Shown: in pieces, positions 35,193-47,090 of the stretch
How the letters are laid out: every line of letters begins with the position of its first letter
Numbering within the stretch: the stretch's first letter is position 1
From: Kalmusia sp. IMI 367209
Taxonomy: Eukaryota > Ascomycota > Dothideomycetes > Pleosporales > Didymosphaeriaceae
Direction of reading: 5' to 3'
DNA length: 64,000 nt
Assembly: GCA_027946365.1 (NCBI GenBank)
Contig: JAPEUQ010000009.1
Span: 496,001 to 560,000 of the forward strand
The notes under the pieces: model-generated
Told to the model about the DNA's origin: nothing
The model's database searches: none
What the model saw: the letters and a program-made list of their open reading frames with translations, nothing else
Made by a program: the position numbers and the translations under genes

Positions 35193-37266
35193 GTTTGTCG
35201 GCCGCTCGACAAGACAGAAGATGGGCTCGACTACGTGGATGGCAAGGAGAGCAGCGAGACTTGTCTGAGCACTGTACCCGCAGACGGTATTTTTATTCCT
35301 CGTCGAAAGGCCAGGAACGCTGCATCACATATCCACAGAGAACTCCCGAAGGGGAACTAGATGTTGCGTCCAACCACCGAGGGCGATGGCTAGCTGGAGA
35401 CATGCAGCTGGCGTCGGTGGCGGCGACCAGCCGGGTACCACCGCAAGATTGGGTCTGGAAGGCCGCTGGGTCGTACAGCGCCGCGTGTGGGAGCTGCTGT
35501 GCGTGGGGGCTGTCGAGGCGCTGTCTTGGATGCATGTCGATGGTGGTCGATCTGGTAGCTTGCGCGATGGAATATTGGATGCAAGCGAGGGTGTTTGATA
35601 GCGGCTGCGCGGACAGCGTGCCGCCCAACATGAGAGGGCCGGAAGAGGAAGCCATCAAGGCAACTGCAGGGAAGGTGCGTTCCTGAAGATATCATCAAAT
35701 CCGACACGGCTCGCTTATGTATTGCGCCACATCGGGTTGGGCAACACATCACCCGTCCGTCGCTCGCCAACCCTCGCCCGTCCAACGTCTCTCCAGCCCC
35801 CAGACTCTCGTGGGACGTTTCGTCCCCTTGCACGCGCCCAGCGATCATGATTGCGAGTCATGCCCTAAGCCGCCGTCACCTCTGCCACCGCCGGCCCTGT
35901 GTCCACCGCCCGTCCCGTGCCATGGCTGCCACACGCACGCTAGTCCGTCTGGAGTGAACTACCAGAACACCACCAGCACCAGACTCACATCCTGAGATGC
36001 CCAAGTGTTCACATCCCTTTTGTTCTCGTCGAGCATGAGGCTAGCATTCGTCGATCGTGTCGCTCGGAAACAGTCCCGACGTGGTGGTTCCGTCAGCCAC
36101 ACAATCCTCCCTTTTCGCTCGCGAGTCGACCAGGTATTAGATTGACCTGCCTAACCGCAGAGTTTTATTGAAAGCCTGGTCTTATCGCCCGCGCCTTGGA
36201 TCTTCCGCCTACAGCATGCAGCCACCAATACGAATGGCCACTCTACAGCGCGTCGCTCCAGACTGCGTGTAGCCATGCCGTGCGTGGCATGTGCCAGAAG
36301 AGGTGTCGTTACTCATGCTCGTAGGTCCTTGGCAGGAGGACTGATGACTGCTTGCGCCGTTGCTTTCCATCTCCCCGGATCCGGACACGCCGTACGCTGG
36401 ACACAAGCTGCACAGTTTGGAGCATACGGCTCGTCTGTCCGCTCTGCCAACCTGATCCTGCAGGAGTCCAGCACGCATAGCATCTCCAGAAGCGCGCCAT
36501 ACAATTTCCATTCGGTCCTTCCATGCTTCGGAGGTATTCTCTTCCAGGAAGCCTAGACTGGCGATTCCTATCTGTTGGATCACTTCCAGGCCTCGAAGCC
36601 GATCCTGGTAACATGGCATTGTTCGAGACAGCCGCCGCCTTCTAGAGTGACACATCTCGTTTAAGCGGGTGCACCCATCGCATGGTACGGTTTCTGCGTC
36701 GGTGCTAAAAATGTAAACTTTCTCGTGGGATGCTTTCACGATCCTGGCTCGTGGCATTGATTAGACGGAACATCTTCACTGCGGACCTATGAGTTGTTTC
36801 ACGACTCGCGGCTAGGTACGGCTGGTATGCAGTCTGTCGTGTACACTCTCTCAATATGTCTTTCGCTACTGCAGAGAGCCACGATAAGCCTCAAATCTTA
36901 ATGTCAGCGGTTCAGCTCACCACGTTATTAATCATGCTCATTGACCCCAGAATGCGGCTTTCAATGAAGCCATTCCTCTTTCTCCAGCCAGCCAGCTCAT
37001 TTCCAGTTTACTGAAAGTTCCCTATCTCGATGTTGTAGCTCGCCTGGCCTGGATACCAATTGAGGACCCTTGTCAGGTCAATGCACTCTGCAGAACCACC
37101 CAGCTGCAGAACCTGACGCGAACCTTAAGCGATCTACCAGGTTATATGCCGCGGCCTTCCTGTATATCGGGACAGAGCCAAAGTTTTTAATGTCAATACG
37201 AGCGGTGACCTACATCACATCGCACTTCCTTGAACTGCGCTTCACTTCTCCTTCTCCGAGTCAACA
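35193..37266. other. Long divergent intergenic region
   Basis: About 2.1 kb between GH16 (minus) and the CPS1-type gene (plus). A minus-strand open frame at 36209-36757 is discussed among the rejected items. Otherwise I see only possible promoter sequence. Confidence 0.45.
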
Positions 37267-40200
37267 ATGGCCTCTGGACGTGTTGACCGCGAGTCGCAAG
37301 GCTCATCCATAGAATCAGCAATTGCTAAACCGTTCCGTCCTGGATTGACATTCCGGGACAGCGCTGGTTCGAGCATTGCTTCTAGGGGAAGCAATGGCGG
37401 CGATCGACACGATGTGGTAAGTACGAACTGAGAGGAGAAAATGAGGGCAATTCTGCTCTTGGAAGAACATCAGTAACGCTTACAGATGGTAAAATTCCTC
37501 CATCGACGCTGCTCCCAAGCCAAATGGCTCGAACCCCCAGAAGACGAGTATGGAGTCGTGGACGGCGGCGCCGCGAACCTTGGTGTACTCTTACGGAGGT
37601 CAGATGGCCTCTATACTGGGGAACCTCTCTTCCTGAATCCAGATCTTGTCCGCGCTGTCGAACGACTCGGTGTGGCGGTTGCATTCACCATGTCGTCTGA
37701 AATAACGCATGCTCTACTGCAGCAAATCACACCATTCCAGACCGAATTCTCACTTGATTCGCGTGGTTTCACTCTACCCATCGCGAACTCGGTGCATGAT
37801 ATTGCCACGGGAAAGTCTACAGTATCCCGAGAATCATACTTATGTCTATGCCGGCATGAGCGAATGGTGTTGGTGTGGGGTGACACTGTTCCTGGAATTC
37901 GTAAGTGATGACGTTCAAAGCTCAATACAAATATACAGATCCCGTACTAAACTTGACAGTCGCTCATGGCACAGACGTGGAGACGCGGCTCCTTGGACTC
38001 GTCTGGGGATCGCACATTCCCACACACAACCCTACCCCAATATACCAGCAGCAAACACCACCAGTACCTTCCCCTCCGGTAGACTCTCTAGGCGGAGCAA
38101 GAACATCCCTGTTCCCCATATCTGCACCCATGACTGGGGGTCTTCCATCTGAGATGAGCGAGAAGATCGGTGCTATTGATCGTGCACTCGAAGTAGAGGA
38201 ATTGGGTGATCAAGCATATGATCCTGCGAAAGAGGCCGAACTGCCAGAGCGAGAATTTCTTCTTGTTCACGCCGTCACCATTGGCATCGCCATGGTAAGT
38301 CACTGTAGGCCTCATCTCCCCTTGCACGACTAACTTAAGACAAAGATATTAGTGATTGTTGTAGAGATGGCCTGCGTTGCCAAGGTTTGCCGCCCCTCGT
38401 ACGATGTCGCAACGGAATTTAACAAGGGCGCAGCTACTTACCGAGTATCGACTTGATGGAGGCATGATCCGGTTCGCATTGGTATGAAATCGACCCAGCG
38501 GACGGTTACACACGAAACTGACGTTGAAACAAGGTTGCGACCATCCCACTGTTTGCTTCATTCTCACTGGTACGTCGCGCCAATCTTTACTTGCGGGCCG
38601 TTGGTGCGCTGTAAGCGTCGTGGCTGGCTGATGGCCGCGCGACACGAGCTCGCCTCTTTCTGCCCTTCTTAGCTTGCCCACGAGTCAGCATCACCGATCG
38701 ACTAAACACATCCACAGTTCTTCTTCATCGTTATTGGCGGTTCTCTGGGTCAACTTTTTGGTCCTTTATCGGCTCTTCAGGGAAATAGTATTTACTACTC
38801 AGGTACGTTTATTGATGTAATCACTGCAACCGCTTCATTTGCGTAGCGCGAGTAGCGGCGCGCCCCATTATCATTTCCGTGCTAAGCGGTATTAACACTC
38901 AATAGGCAAAGCTCCCAAGCGGATGCGCCACCAAGACTATGAGCTGCCGCATGTTACCATACAGATGCCCGTATACAAGGAAGGTCTAAGAGGTGTCATC
39001 ATCCCAACCGTGACTTCCCTCTTAGCAGCCGTAAGGTACTACGAGCAACAAGGCGGCACTGCTTCAATCTTCGTAAACGAAGATGGCATGCGCTGCGTTT
39101 CATCCGAAATGCAAGAAGCTCGAAAGGCATTTTACGAGCTCAACAACATCGGCTGGGTAGCGCGCCCGAAGCACCATGAACACAAGAAAGCCAAAAGCGG
39201 CTGGTTTTCGAAGAAGAAAGAAGACGACACCGAAAAGGGACCAGATACCGAAGAGGTCTTTATCCGCGCAGGTCACTTCAAGAAAGCGTCGAACATGAAC
39301 TATTGCCTAGACTTCTCACTACGTGTGGAAGACGAGCTGCTGCGACTCCTGGAGGAGAGATGCCGAGAGCGCGGCTGCTCCCAAGATGATCTTACGGTTG
39401 ACGACGAAGACGAGCTGTACGAACGAGCCATGAACACGATGCTCGAGAAAGACGAGGGCCGCACCTGGGCTGCGGGCAACATCCGCATGGGTGAAATTAT
39501 CTTGATCGTTGACTCCGACACTCGTGTTCCTGAAGACTGTCTACTTTTTGGCGCCCTCGAAATGCACGAAAGCCCAGAAGTTGCTCTACTTCAGCATGCG
39601 AGCGGTATCATGCAGGTCGTCAACAACGCCTTCGAGAACGGCATCACGTACTTCACTGATCTTGTCTACACTTCCATCCAATACGCTGTCGGAAATGGGG
39701 ACTGTGCGCCCTTTGTCGGCCACAATACATTCATCCGCTGGAAAGCAATTCAGAGCATCGCATTCGAGGAAAATGGCATGACGAAGTTCTGGTCTGAAGA
39801 TCACGTCTCAGAGGACTTCGACGTCAGTCTTCGGCTCCAGATCAACAAATTCGTTGTACGACTCGCTACCTACCACAACGGCGGTTTTAAAGAGGGCGTA
39901 TCTCTTACTGTGTACGATGAGCTGGCTCGATGGGAGAAATACGCATACGGTTGTGAGTAACCCGAGAAGGCCCAACACATGACTTCCACATACTAATCAT
40001 ACTCCACTTCAGGCAATGAGCTTGTCTTCAACCCCATCATCAAGTGGCCAAGACGAGGTCCCATTACTCCACTTTTCTGGAAGTTCCTCTGGAGTCCTAT
40101 CAAAGTGACATCAAAGATGACCATCCTCGCCTACATCGGAACCTACTACGCCATTGCATCCGCCATCCCACTCTCGCTTGCAAATTATATCGTCGTGGGA

Positions 40201-40796
40201 TTGTTTAACGACGACGTGGATCAGTTCTACATCACCAGCTGGAAGATTTTCGTCGGCATGGCTGTCGTCTTCAACGTTCTCTCACCCCTCGCATATGCCA
40301 TGTTGCGCCATCGCCTCGGCCAAAAGACGTTTTTCTGGTCGCTCGTGGAGACCATCAAATGGATGCCGTAAGTTCTATTTCCTCGCAATTTCTAAACACA
40401 TTTACTAACTTGATTGTTTCCAAATTTAGGTTCTTCCTCCTCTTCTTCGGCGGCATCTCCTTCCACCTGCTCAAAGCCATCTTTTGCCACTTCTTCAGCG
40501 TCCGCATCGAATGGACGGCCACCGCCAAGGAACTCACCGAGTCCGGCTTCCGTGTCGGTCTCGATCGCATCGTCCGCGATTTCAAGTGGATGTACCTATT
40601 CTTGCTGCCCGTCATAGGCGGCATGATATACCTGGCGTGCTTTGCCGCGCGAGGATGGACGATCAGCGATTTCGCGGCCATTGTACCGTTGGCGAACCAA
40701 GTCGGGTGCCACGCGTTGTTGCCAGTGAGTATTTCCCTCTAAAACTTGTGAGAATTTGAGCTGACGAAGTGACAGTTTGCGCTCGGACTTTTCTAA
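37267..40796 (+). CDS. CPS1-type family 2 glycosyltransferase, multi-pass membrane protein
   Basis: Eleven exons: 37267-37416, 37486-37900, 37960-38294, 38346-38384, 38434-38481, 38534-38569, 38718-38802, 38906-39952, 40013-40367, 40430-40724, 40776-40796. The product is 941 aa. Exons 4-6 are only 36-48 bp each but restore the conserved membrane region (VVEMACVAK, LLTEYRLDGGMIRFAL, VATIPLFASFSL). The cytosolic GT2 domain contains PHVTIQMPVYKEGL, the DxD motif in ILIVDSDTRVPED, and HVSEDFDVSLRLQ with the acceptor-side acids. C-terminal membrane segments include ILAYIGTYYAIASAIPLSLANY and FFLLFFGGISFHLLKAIF. Relatives of Cryptococcus CPS1 resemble hyaluronan synthases and make surface polysaccharide in fungi; the product here is unknown. 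The last exon codes for six residues and the stop. A G-quadruplex motif lies 47 bases after the stop. Confidence 0.92.
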
Positions 40797-42318
40797 GTGG
40801 GTTTCAATGGGATGTTCAGTGGTTTTGCATTTTGGAACGTATGGGATGGGATGGGATGGGATATCACGATACGGCTTCTTCACGAATATTAGAATAGAAA
40901 TACTCCTGTACACTTGGGTATTGCGTAATAGGGTATGGGGGACAGGAAAGGGCTTCATTAATTTAATTCTGGCACGGGAAAATGTAACACTTATTCCCCT
41001 CAATATCATTTTCACCACCATCCAGCGTTCCCCCTGACAAGCAGATCTCGAGTCCCGTGAAAATCATAATATGCTCGGTATGGAAATCCATGCATAAGAG
41101 CACAAGACATCACGCCCTAGCATACCAGCCCCCCCTCCATCGACCGCACAATCACCACACCGCAAGAGCCATCAACAAGGCCTGACCTGCCAACCATCCT
41201 CCCCAAAGCCACCAACCAGCCCGCCACGTGCATACCCGATCCACCCTCCCACGCCCCCATCCCGCCTCGGCACATACGATAACCCCCAAACGGGACGACC
41301 AGCTCCCGGGCGCGCCGCCTCGCATGCGCTCCCTTATCCAGGCTCTCTACGCGCCTCCCGCACAGACCCTCCTCCCAATTCAGAAAACCAATACCCTCAT
41401 GCGTCTCAGCAAGGCAGCAACCGGTCCTTACCCAAGGCTATCATGGCTCCCGCAGGAGCTGAAGTCTTCTCTGCATAAAGTTTGCGAGGTGCCGGGTCTG
41501 CGAGCGGTATACAGAACCGAGCGCCGGGTTCGAGTGGGCGGTCTTCCCGCTTGTGCAGGGCAGGCGTGCGGCTGGATCTGGCTGGGGGCGAGTACGAGGA
41601 GGCGGAAATAACATGGTATATGGGAGGGCAAGCGTGGAATGATATGATGGTGGCGTGCTACATGTTGATGTTCGGTAGTAGCTCGGTGCTTGTGGGGAGT
41701 GGGTGGGCGGACATACGGTTGCCATATTTGTCCGCGAGGTCTAGAACGGTGAGTAAAGTTTCGGAAAGGTGAAGTGTTGTCACTCAAGGGGGGAAGGTGG
41801 TCTAGAAAGAGACTCGTATTCAGCTTCTTCGTTCATGACATTCTGTGCTAGTGCAGGTACTTTGGCGGCTGCCTGATCATTATGGCAACGCGGGAAAAAT
41901 TAAACACGCGGAAATCGCAGCTAATGCAAAAATTACAGCCTCCCAACTTTCTTGTGTGCTCATTCGGTTCTTCTTCGCAAAAGACAGGTTGAAAGATCCT
42001 AAGCCGGGCATTACTCCGCAACTTTTTCCGTAGACGACTACAACAGATGTTAGTGTCATACGGGATGACCTGATTTAATGAGAGGATGTTAGCTTCTTCA
42101 ACGCCCTCCATGTTGCTATACCGGAGAGGTATGCTGACGGGGTAGCGGTCGAGTCTGCAGACCTCTTTGTTCCCATACGCTCCCTGTTAGATCCTGAACC
42201 AGTCTCTGAATTGGCAGTTCAGGTCTGGATGTATGCATAGACAGCTCTTTGAGAGACGAGTGAATGTCAGAGTGCAGGATATGCGCAGATGCATCATACC
42301 CAGTACACTTTGCGTCCT
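40797..42318. other. Convergent intergenic region
   Basis: About 1.5 kb between the CPS1 stop and the PIN gene stop. It contains the GGGAT repeat listed separately and several unconvincing open frames. The sequence 41100-41420 is C-rich on the plus strand. No gene is supported. Confidence 0.4.
40843..40860 (+). repeat. (GGGAT)n tract, G-quadruplex motif
   Basis: Four GGG runs with AT loops on the plus strand, in the probable 3' UTR of the CPS1-type gene. This satisfies the standard G3-N1-7 quadruplex rule in both the DNA and the sense RNA. Confidence 0.7.
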
Positions 42319-44086
42319 TCAATTAGGTTCCCATAGTGTTCTACGTCCCCCGCGTACGGGATTTCCACGAGTCGCCGGACGCGTAAATGAGTCAGGGTCG
42401 ATTGGTTGGTTTGGGTCGTGACGAGGGGCTGGCGGGGATTGGAATGAGGGTGCAGGTGGAACATAAGATCTTCCACGAGGTGAAAATGCTCCTCGGCCTC
42501 CACGAATGGGTCCGCCGCGGCCACGGGATGCAAAGTTACCGCGACCACCACCACGAGGAGAGTGTTGTGGAGTGGTGCGTCCAAAGTCGTTCGGATCGAA
42601 AACACGCTGATTGTTGGTAGAATTGGCCGGACCGCGGGGAGCATCCTTGATAAGCACTTCATCTTCATCATCCGACTCAATAGCGGACTTGCTCAAAGCA
42701 CAGTGACTAGACTTGGGACGCTCTACAGATTTAGGCTCAAGTTGCGATTCCTTCTTCAGCGCGTGTTCTTCGGACTCCTTCTTGTATATGGCGAGGTGGT
42801 TCTTGAACTCTCGATCCTCGCGCAATACAGCGTCTCGAAGTTGCTCCAAGCGCTTGGCTCGGATGCCAAATTTTTGAGCGATATTCTGTTTGGCGGGGTC
42901 GTTGGTGAGAAGGATGAAGTTTTCAAGAGCAGCGTCAGGATTACTCTCCTTATGGATCCTCCACAGAATATGGCTGAATAACGGGCGGAGGTTGAGTGGG
43001 AAGCTGCTCTTGGTCGACTTTTCGGTGCGCGTGAGCTCAGTGCTGTTGCGCGCGGTGCGACTAGGTGACTCCACTACCGGCACAGCGCTTTCAGAATCTT
43101 GCAACTTCTCGTCTTCGGATTCTGAGGCTAGAGCGCGGAAGTCTGGCTCTGTGGCGCGTGATGACTTTGGGGATTGATCCAGACTGTGCGTGGAGCTCAT
43201 CGAGGTTCCGTCGGAGACGTCGAGCGCGTTGAAGGAGCTCTCCAGATCCTCATGGTACTCATAATCCTCATCCTCCGAGTCACTATCCTCCATCGAGAGC
43301 AGCGTTTCTGGCAGCATATATTGCTCCACTTCGGCCCAGGTATTGAATGCCTCCTCGACGCCCTCGAGCTGGACACGGTCACCGATGGCAGGCATGGAGG
43401 TAACGTCGTCGAGCCACTTGAGGGCATCGCGAGCGTCGAAATTGAAGCGCTCATGGCCGGTCTTAAGGCGGTTGAGCTGGGTGAGAGCTGTGGGTCATGT
43501 CAGTGTTGAGCACAGGCGTGGCGCGGGACAGCCCACTGTGGAGGGGCACAAAGAGGCGGATGGCGTCCTGCGAAATCCACTTGCGGATGCCATCGCGGGT
43601 GCTTTTCTTAGCCCCTGCTATCAAAGCCGTGTCATCAACAATGCAGTTGAAGATCTTGCGCTTGGGCGGCTCGGGCGCGCGCATGCGGCTATCGTCAGGC
43701 CGGGGCCTCGGCGGGAACGTGTTACGCCGCATCGTCGCGGGGGCGGCGGCGGAAGGTGTAGCGAATGGTGGAGGAGCGGTGGGAGTTCGCGGTAAAGGTA
43801 GGGTTGGTAGTAAATTGCTTAAGAATGACTGCGGGTGACTGGCTGTAGTGGGCGTTTGTTGGGCGCCAGGACAATCCGTCTGCGAGGGGTGCTGGCTCAG
43901 GGCGCGAGCATTCTGCCTGCGCGGGTCTGGCGCAGGGATGGAGCGAGTGCAGGTATCGGGTAAAGCATGACGCGGGCGAGCGATGCGTGAATCACTCGTG
44001 CAGGTGAAGTTGTGGCCGGTGGAAGTGTGGTTCATCGTCATCTCCGCAGTGTGCGCGGGAAAGAAGGCACCGCCACAGTGGCGCAA
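42319..44086 (-). CDS. PIN-domain protein with C-terminal RGG region
   Basis: Exons 44086-43537 and 43487-42319 (49 bp intron) give up to 572 aa. The PIN-like core begins with KRKIFNCIVDDTALIAGAKK, continues through IRLFVPLH, and after the splice reads TLTQLNRLKTGHERFNFDARDALKWLDDV. PIN domains are Mg-dependent RNases, for example SMG6 and Nmd4. The first and last acidic positions are present, but the usual Glu in the PxxxLxEL helix is Gln here, so catalysis is doubtful. A long acidic Ser-rich linker follows, then a helical region (about 300-400). The C-terminal third has RGG/RG repeats (SPRGGGRGNFASRGRGG and more), typical of RNA binding. The start is uncertain: Met119 (MRRNTFPPRPRPD, at 43732) directly before the domain is a plausible alternative to the frame's first Met. 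Confidence 0.82.
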
Positions 44087-44177
44087 TCAGCCACAGGAAT
44101 TATTCACTATCTGTGATTCAATGGCACACAGCCCAGGCCTGCCGTGGCCTAATACCTCATCACAGGAGCCTCGGAAC

Positions 44178-45179
44178 TCAGTGGCTTTCCACTTCAGGTC
44201 GTCTCTCCTCTCTCATGTCCGGCACCCAGCCTTTGGGTCGCTCTGTTCCTCGCACTGTGAGCCCATACAGCGCTTTTTCAACCTTGTCCACACATTCCCT
44301 CATAACATCCGCCTTCTTCCTTACATCTAACGCGAACTTCCCACCTGATGGCTCAAACATATCAAGTTGAAGTCGCAATGCTCGAAGGTCTGAAAGGACG
44401 TTGCGTGGCTCTTCGCTTGGGTTTGATGCGGATGGCTGCTCATCAACGTCCATCTTGTCGGCAGATTGATCCTCGTGTAGATCTTTTTTGAATTTGGCTT
44501 CTTTCTTTGGTCTGCCTGCTGGAAGTTTGCCATGTGTAGCCATGGCTGTGATCGAGAAACGCATCAGCTCGCCCACCATGTCGAAGATGCCGAGGATGTA
44601 GTCCTCCGGTGTCAGCAGTACTGGCCCCGCACTGCCGCTCATGGAAGCCACGCGTGTGCTCGCGTCATCATAGGAGATAAGTGTTTGCGTTTCCAGGTAG
44701 TGGTGGAAGCTCAATGCCTCCATGAACTCTTGATTGCCTCCTGTAATTTGGGGATAGCGGTAAGCGTTCAGGCCCTGAACATCAGCGGCAATCTGTTGGT
44801 ACTGCTTTTCGATGTTTTCCCAATACTGAGCATTGCCTTTGACCACAAATGGAGGGACTGGTTGACCCAATGTCCGCACCCTAATTCCGTTAGCAATCGC
44901 TTACCAAAACTATGACTTCCAGTACTGACCTTTGCAACGTGAAGATTCTAGGGTTCAAATTAGCGAGTTGTAAAGTCACTCTAAAATCAGAACATACATC
45001 TTCTTGCTTGCGGCGGTGATGTCCCGCGACGCTTTGATGATCCTCTCTCGCCGATCGTGGTGCCCGTCCAGCTCTACTCGGAAGCCTTCAAACATCGTCA
45101 TATACGGCGACGCCGCCTGCTCGGGCTTGTAACTCTTTCCTTCTCCCATTGCTTCGTCTCGCGATCGCTTGAGGGCCAT
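44178..45179 (-). CDS. Translin-associated factor X (TRAX)
   Basis: Three exons (45179-44998, 44947-44930, 44880-44178) give 300 aa. Exon 2 is only 18 bp and, when spliced, yields the family sequence ASKKIIFTLQRV. The N-terminal MFEGFRVELDGHHDRRERIIK is typical of the translin/TRAX fold. The acids that make TRAX the catalytic subunit of the C3PO ribonuclease are kept: both Glu in NQEFMEALSF and the Asp in LGIFDMVGELMRF. The later VEKALYGLTVRGTERPKG also matches. C3PO degrades passenger strands in RNAi and processes tRNA leaders. An acidic, Lys-rich insert at about residues 205-235 is not conserved. Met at 45179 (MALKRSRDEAMGEG) was chosen over the earlier in-frame Met at 45221. The gene is divergent from GPI14, 221 bp away. 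Confidence 0.93.
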
Positions 45180-45400
45180 GGTCAATCGCAAGCTGTAACG
45201 TGACAAGTCTACGTCAGGCAAACAAACTGCTGTGGCTAGTGAAAGGGTCTAGTCTTAATCTGGCATAGCGGCCTCGGTAACAAATGCCCTGCGTCGCATT
45301 GCGCCTACGCTCCTATCCTCATCCTCCTCTCATCAAGCCTTCAATTACGGCCACATTTGTGTCCTTGCACCGCAGCGTTCTGTTACAATCTCGCTTAACT

Positions 45401-46848
45401 ATGCCGCTCTCGGCTCCCTTCAACAGTCCCCGCATAGTGTTCTCTGCCGCGATTCTTTTGAGAGCTATCTTCCTAGTGTATGGGCTTCTCCAAGATGCAT
45501 ACTCTCCCATGAAGTATACCGACATTGACTACTTTGTCTTTACTGATGCCGCACGCTTCATTGCACAAGGCCAGTCGCCATATGATCGGGACACATACAG
45601 ATACACTCCCCTTTTAGCATGGCTCATATACCCCACCACATGGCCAGGCTTCTGGTTCTCATTTGGAAAGATTCTCTTTGCCGTGGGCGACATAATCACC
45701 GGTTGGATGATGTTTCGCATCCTACTAGCATATCAGAACATGTCCCAGGAACGAGCGCTAAAATATTCGAGCATTTGGCTTTTGAATCCCATGGTCGCAA
45801 CAATCAGCACACGTGGTAGCTCTGAGGGTCTTCTCGGTGTCTTTGTGACTGCTCTGCTTTGGGCGGTTTTGGCGAAGCGTATCGCGCTCGCCGGGCTGCT
45901 TCTCGGATTTGCTGTTCATTTCAAGATATACCCGTTCATATACGCCACATCTATCATCTGGTGGCTCGATGATAAGCAGACTATGACGCAGGAGACCAGG
46001 GAGTCGACCATTCCTAGGTCACTGGGAGCCCGAATGCTTGCCTTTCTCAGCCCTCAACGGCTTGCTTTAGCTTTCTGCAGTCTCATCGCGTTCATGGGTT
46101 TGAATGCGGTAATGTACCTTGTGTAAGCCATCGATATTACCTACCAAGATGTATAACTAACCAGATAGGTACGGGTGGCCCTTCCTAGAGCATAGCTATT
46201 TTTACCACCTGATCAGAATTGATCATCGCCATAACTTCTCGCCTTACAATACCCTACTTTATTTAAATTCATCTCCCAGAGCTAGCGGAGAAATGAGTGC
46301 TCAATCATCACTAGAGCTTGAACGTTTAGCCTTTTTACCGCAGCTGCTTCTCAGTGCAGTCTTGATCCCGCTTGTATTGAGCAAGAAAGACCTACCATCG
46401 ACCATGCTCGCTCAGACATTTGCATTTGTAGCTTTTAACAAGGTCTGCACAAGCCAGGTTTGTTTTCGATCCCAATTTCTCATGCATGTTTTGACGCCAA
46501 GGCCAGTACTTCCTCTGGTACATGATGTTTCTACCCTACTACCTCCCAGAATCTACCTTGCTGCAATCACGCCGAGTCGGTATTACAGCCCTTTTTCTTT
46601 GGGTATTTGGACAGGTTCGTGCTCGATGCATTCTACTTGGCACAAAAGCTGACCAACATAAGGTATTCTGGCTCCAACAAGGTTTTCAACTCGAGTACAA
46701 CGGCCACTCAACATTTGTTCCAGGTCTCTGGGCCTCTAGCGTCTTATTCTTTGTTATCAATGTCGGAATCCTGGGTACTATCATTCGCGATACAAATTCG
46801 AAAAAGCCAACCGCGCCGCAGATTAGAGCTACAAAGAAGAGAACGTGA
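45401..46848 (+). CDS. GPI14: GPI mannosyltransferase 1, catalytic subunit
   Basis: Exons 45401-46122, 46169-46457, 46507-46614 and 46663-46848 give 434 aa of a multi-pass ER membrane protein. The luminal loop after the first membrane segment has YTDIDYFVFTDAARF (the DxD motif) and YDRDTYRYTPLLAWL, which are diagnostic of PIG-M/GPI14. This enzyme adds the first mannose from dolichol-phosphate-mannose to the GPI anchor precursor. WLLNPMVATISTRGSSEGLLG and HFKIYPFIYA are also conserved, as is RHNFSPYNTLLYLNSS after the first splice. The 48 bp intron at 46615-46662 is a multiple of three and could be retained without a stop, but its removal gives the expected GQ-VFWLQQGF join. Met at 45401 (MPLSAPFNSPRIVF) fits better than the upstream Met at 45284. 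Confidence 0.93.
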
Positions 46849-47021
46849 TATGTGCATGGCACCGCTTAGTGCACAACAATCAAAATCCTCACTCTCTCCA
46901 ATATCGAGAGTATCCATTTTTATCACTATTTTTAATATTGTGGTGCTATTGAATGATCCTGGTTACGAGTTTGACCTTTAGCAGAAAACGGTCTCATGGC
47001 CCCAGGTAGGATTTGCGCTAA

Positions 47022-47030
47022 CTTTATAAA
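47022..47030 (+). promoter_or_regulatory. TATA-like box upstream of HET2
   Basis: CTTTATAAA lies about 60 bp before the HET2 start codon at 47091, which is much the same spacing as in HET1. Confidence 0.4.
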
Positions 47031-47090
47031 CGGCTAGGCTACCCAGTCCAGCCCCTCCACTTCATCGTTCTTCCTTTTCTCCCTCACACC

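Noticed and set aside
36209..36757. Minus-strand frame of 182 codons with Cys-x2-Cys-x6-Cys
   Set aside because: The motif equals half a Zn2Cys6 cluster, but no matching first half, intron or transcription-factor domain was found nearby. It could be a relic; the evidence is too thin.
41228..41772. Overlapping plus-strand frames after CPS1
   Set aside because: No domain, no coherent splice model, and biased composition that could give long frames by chance.
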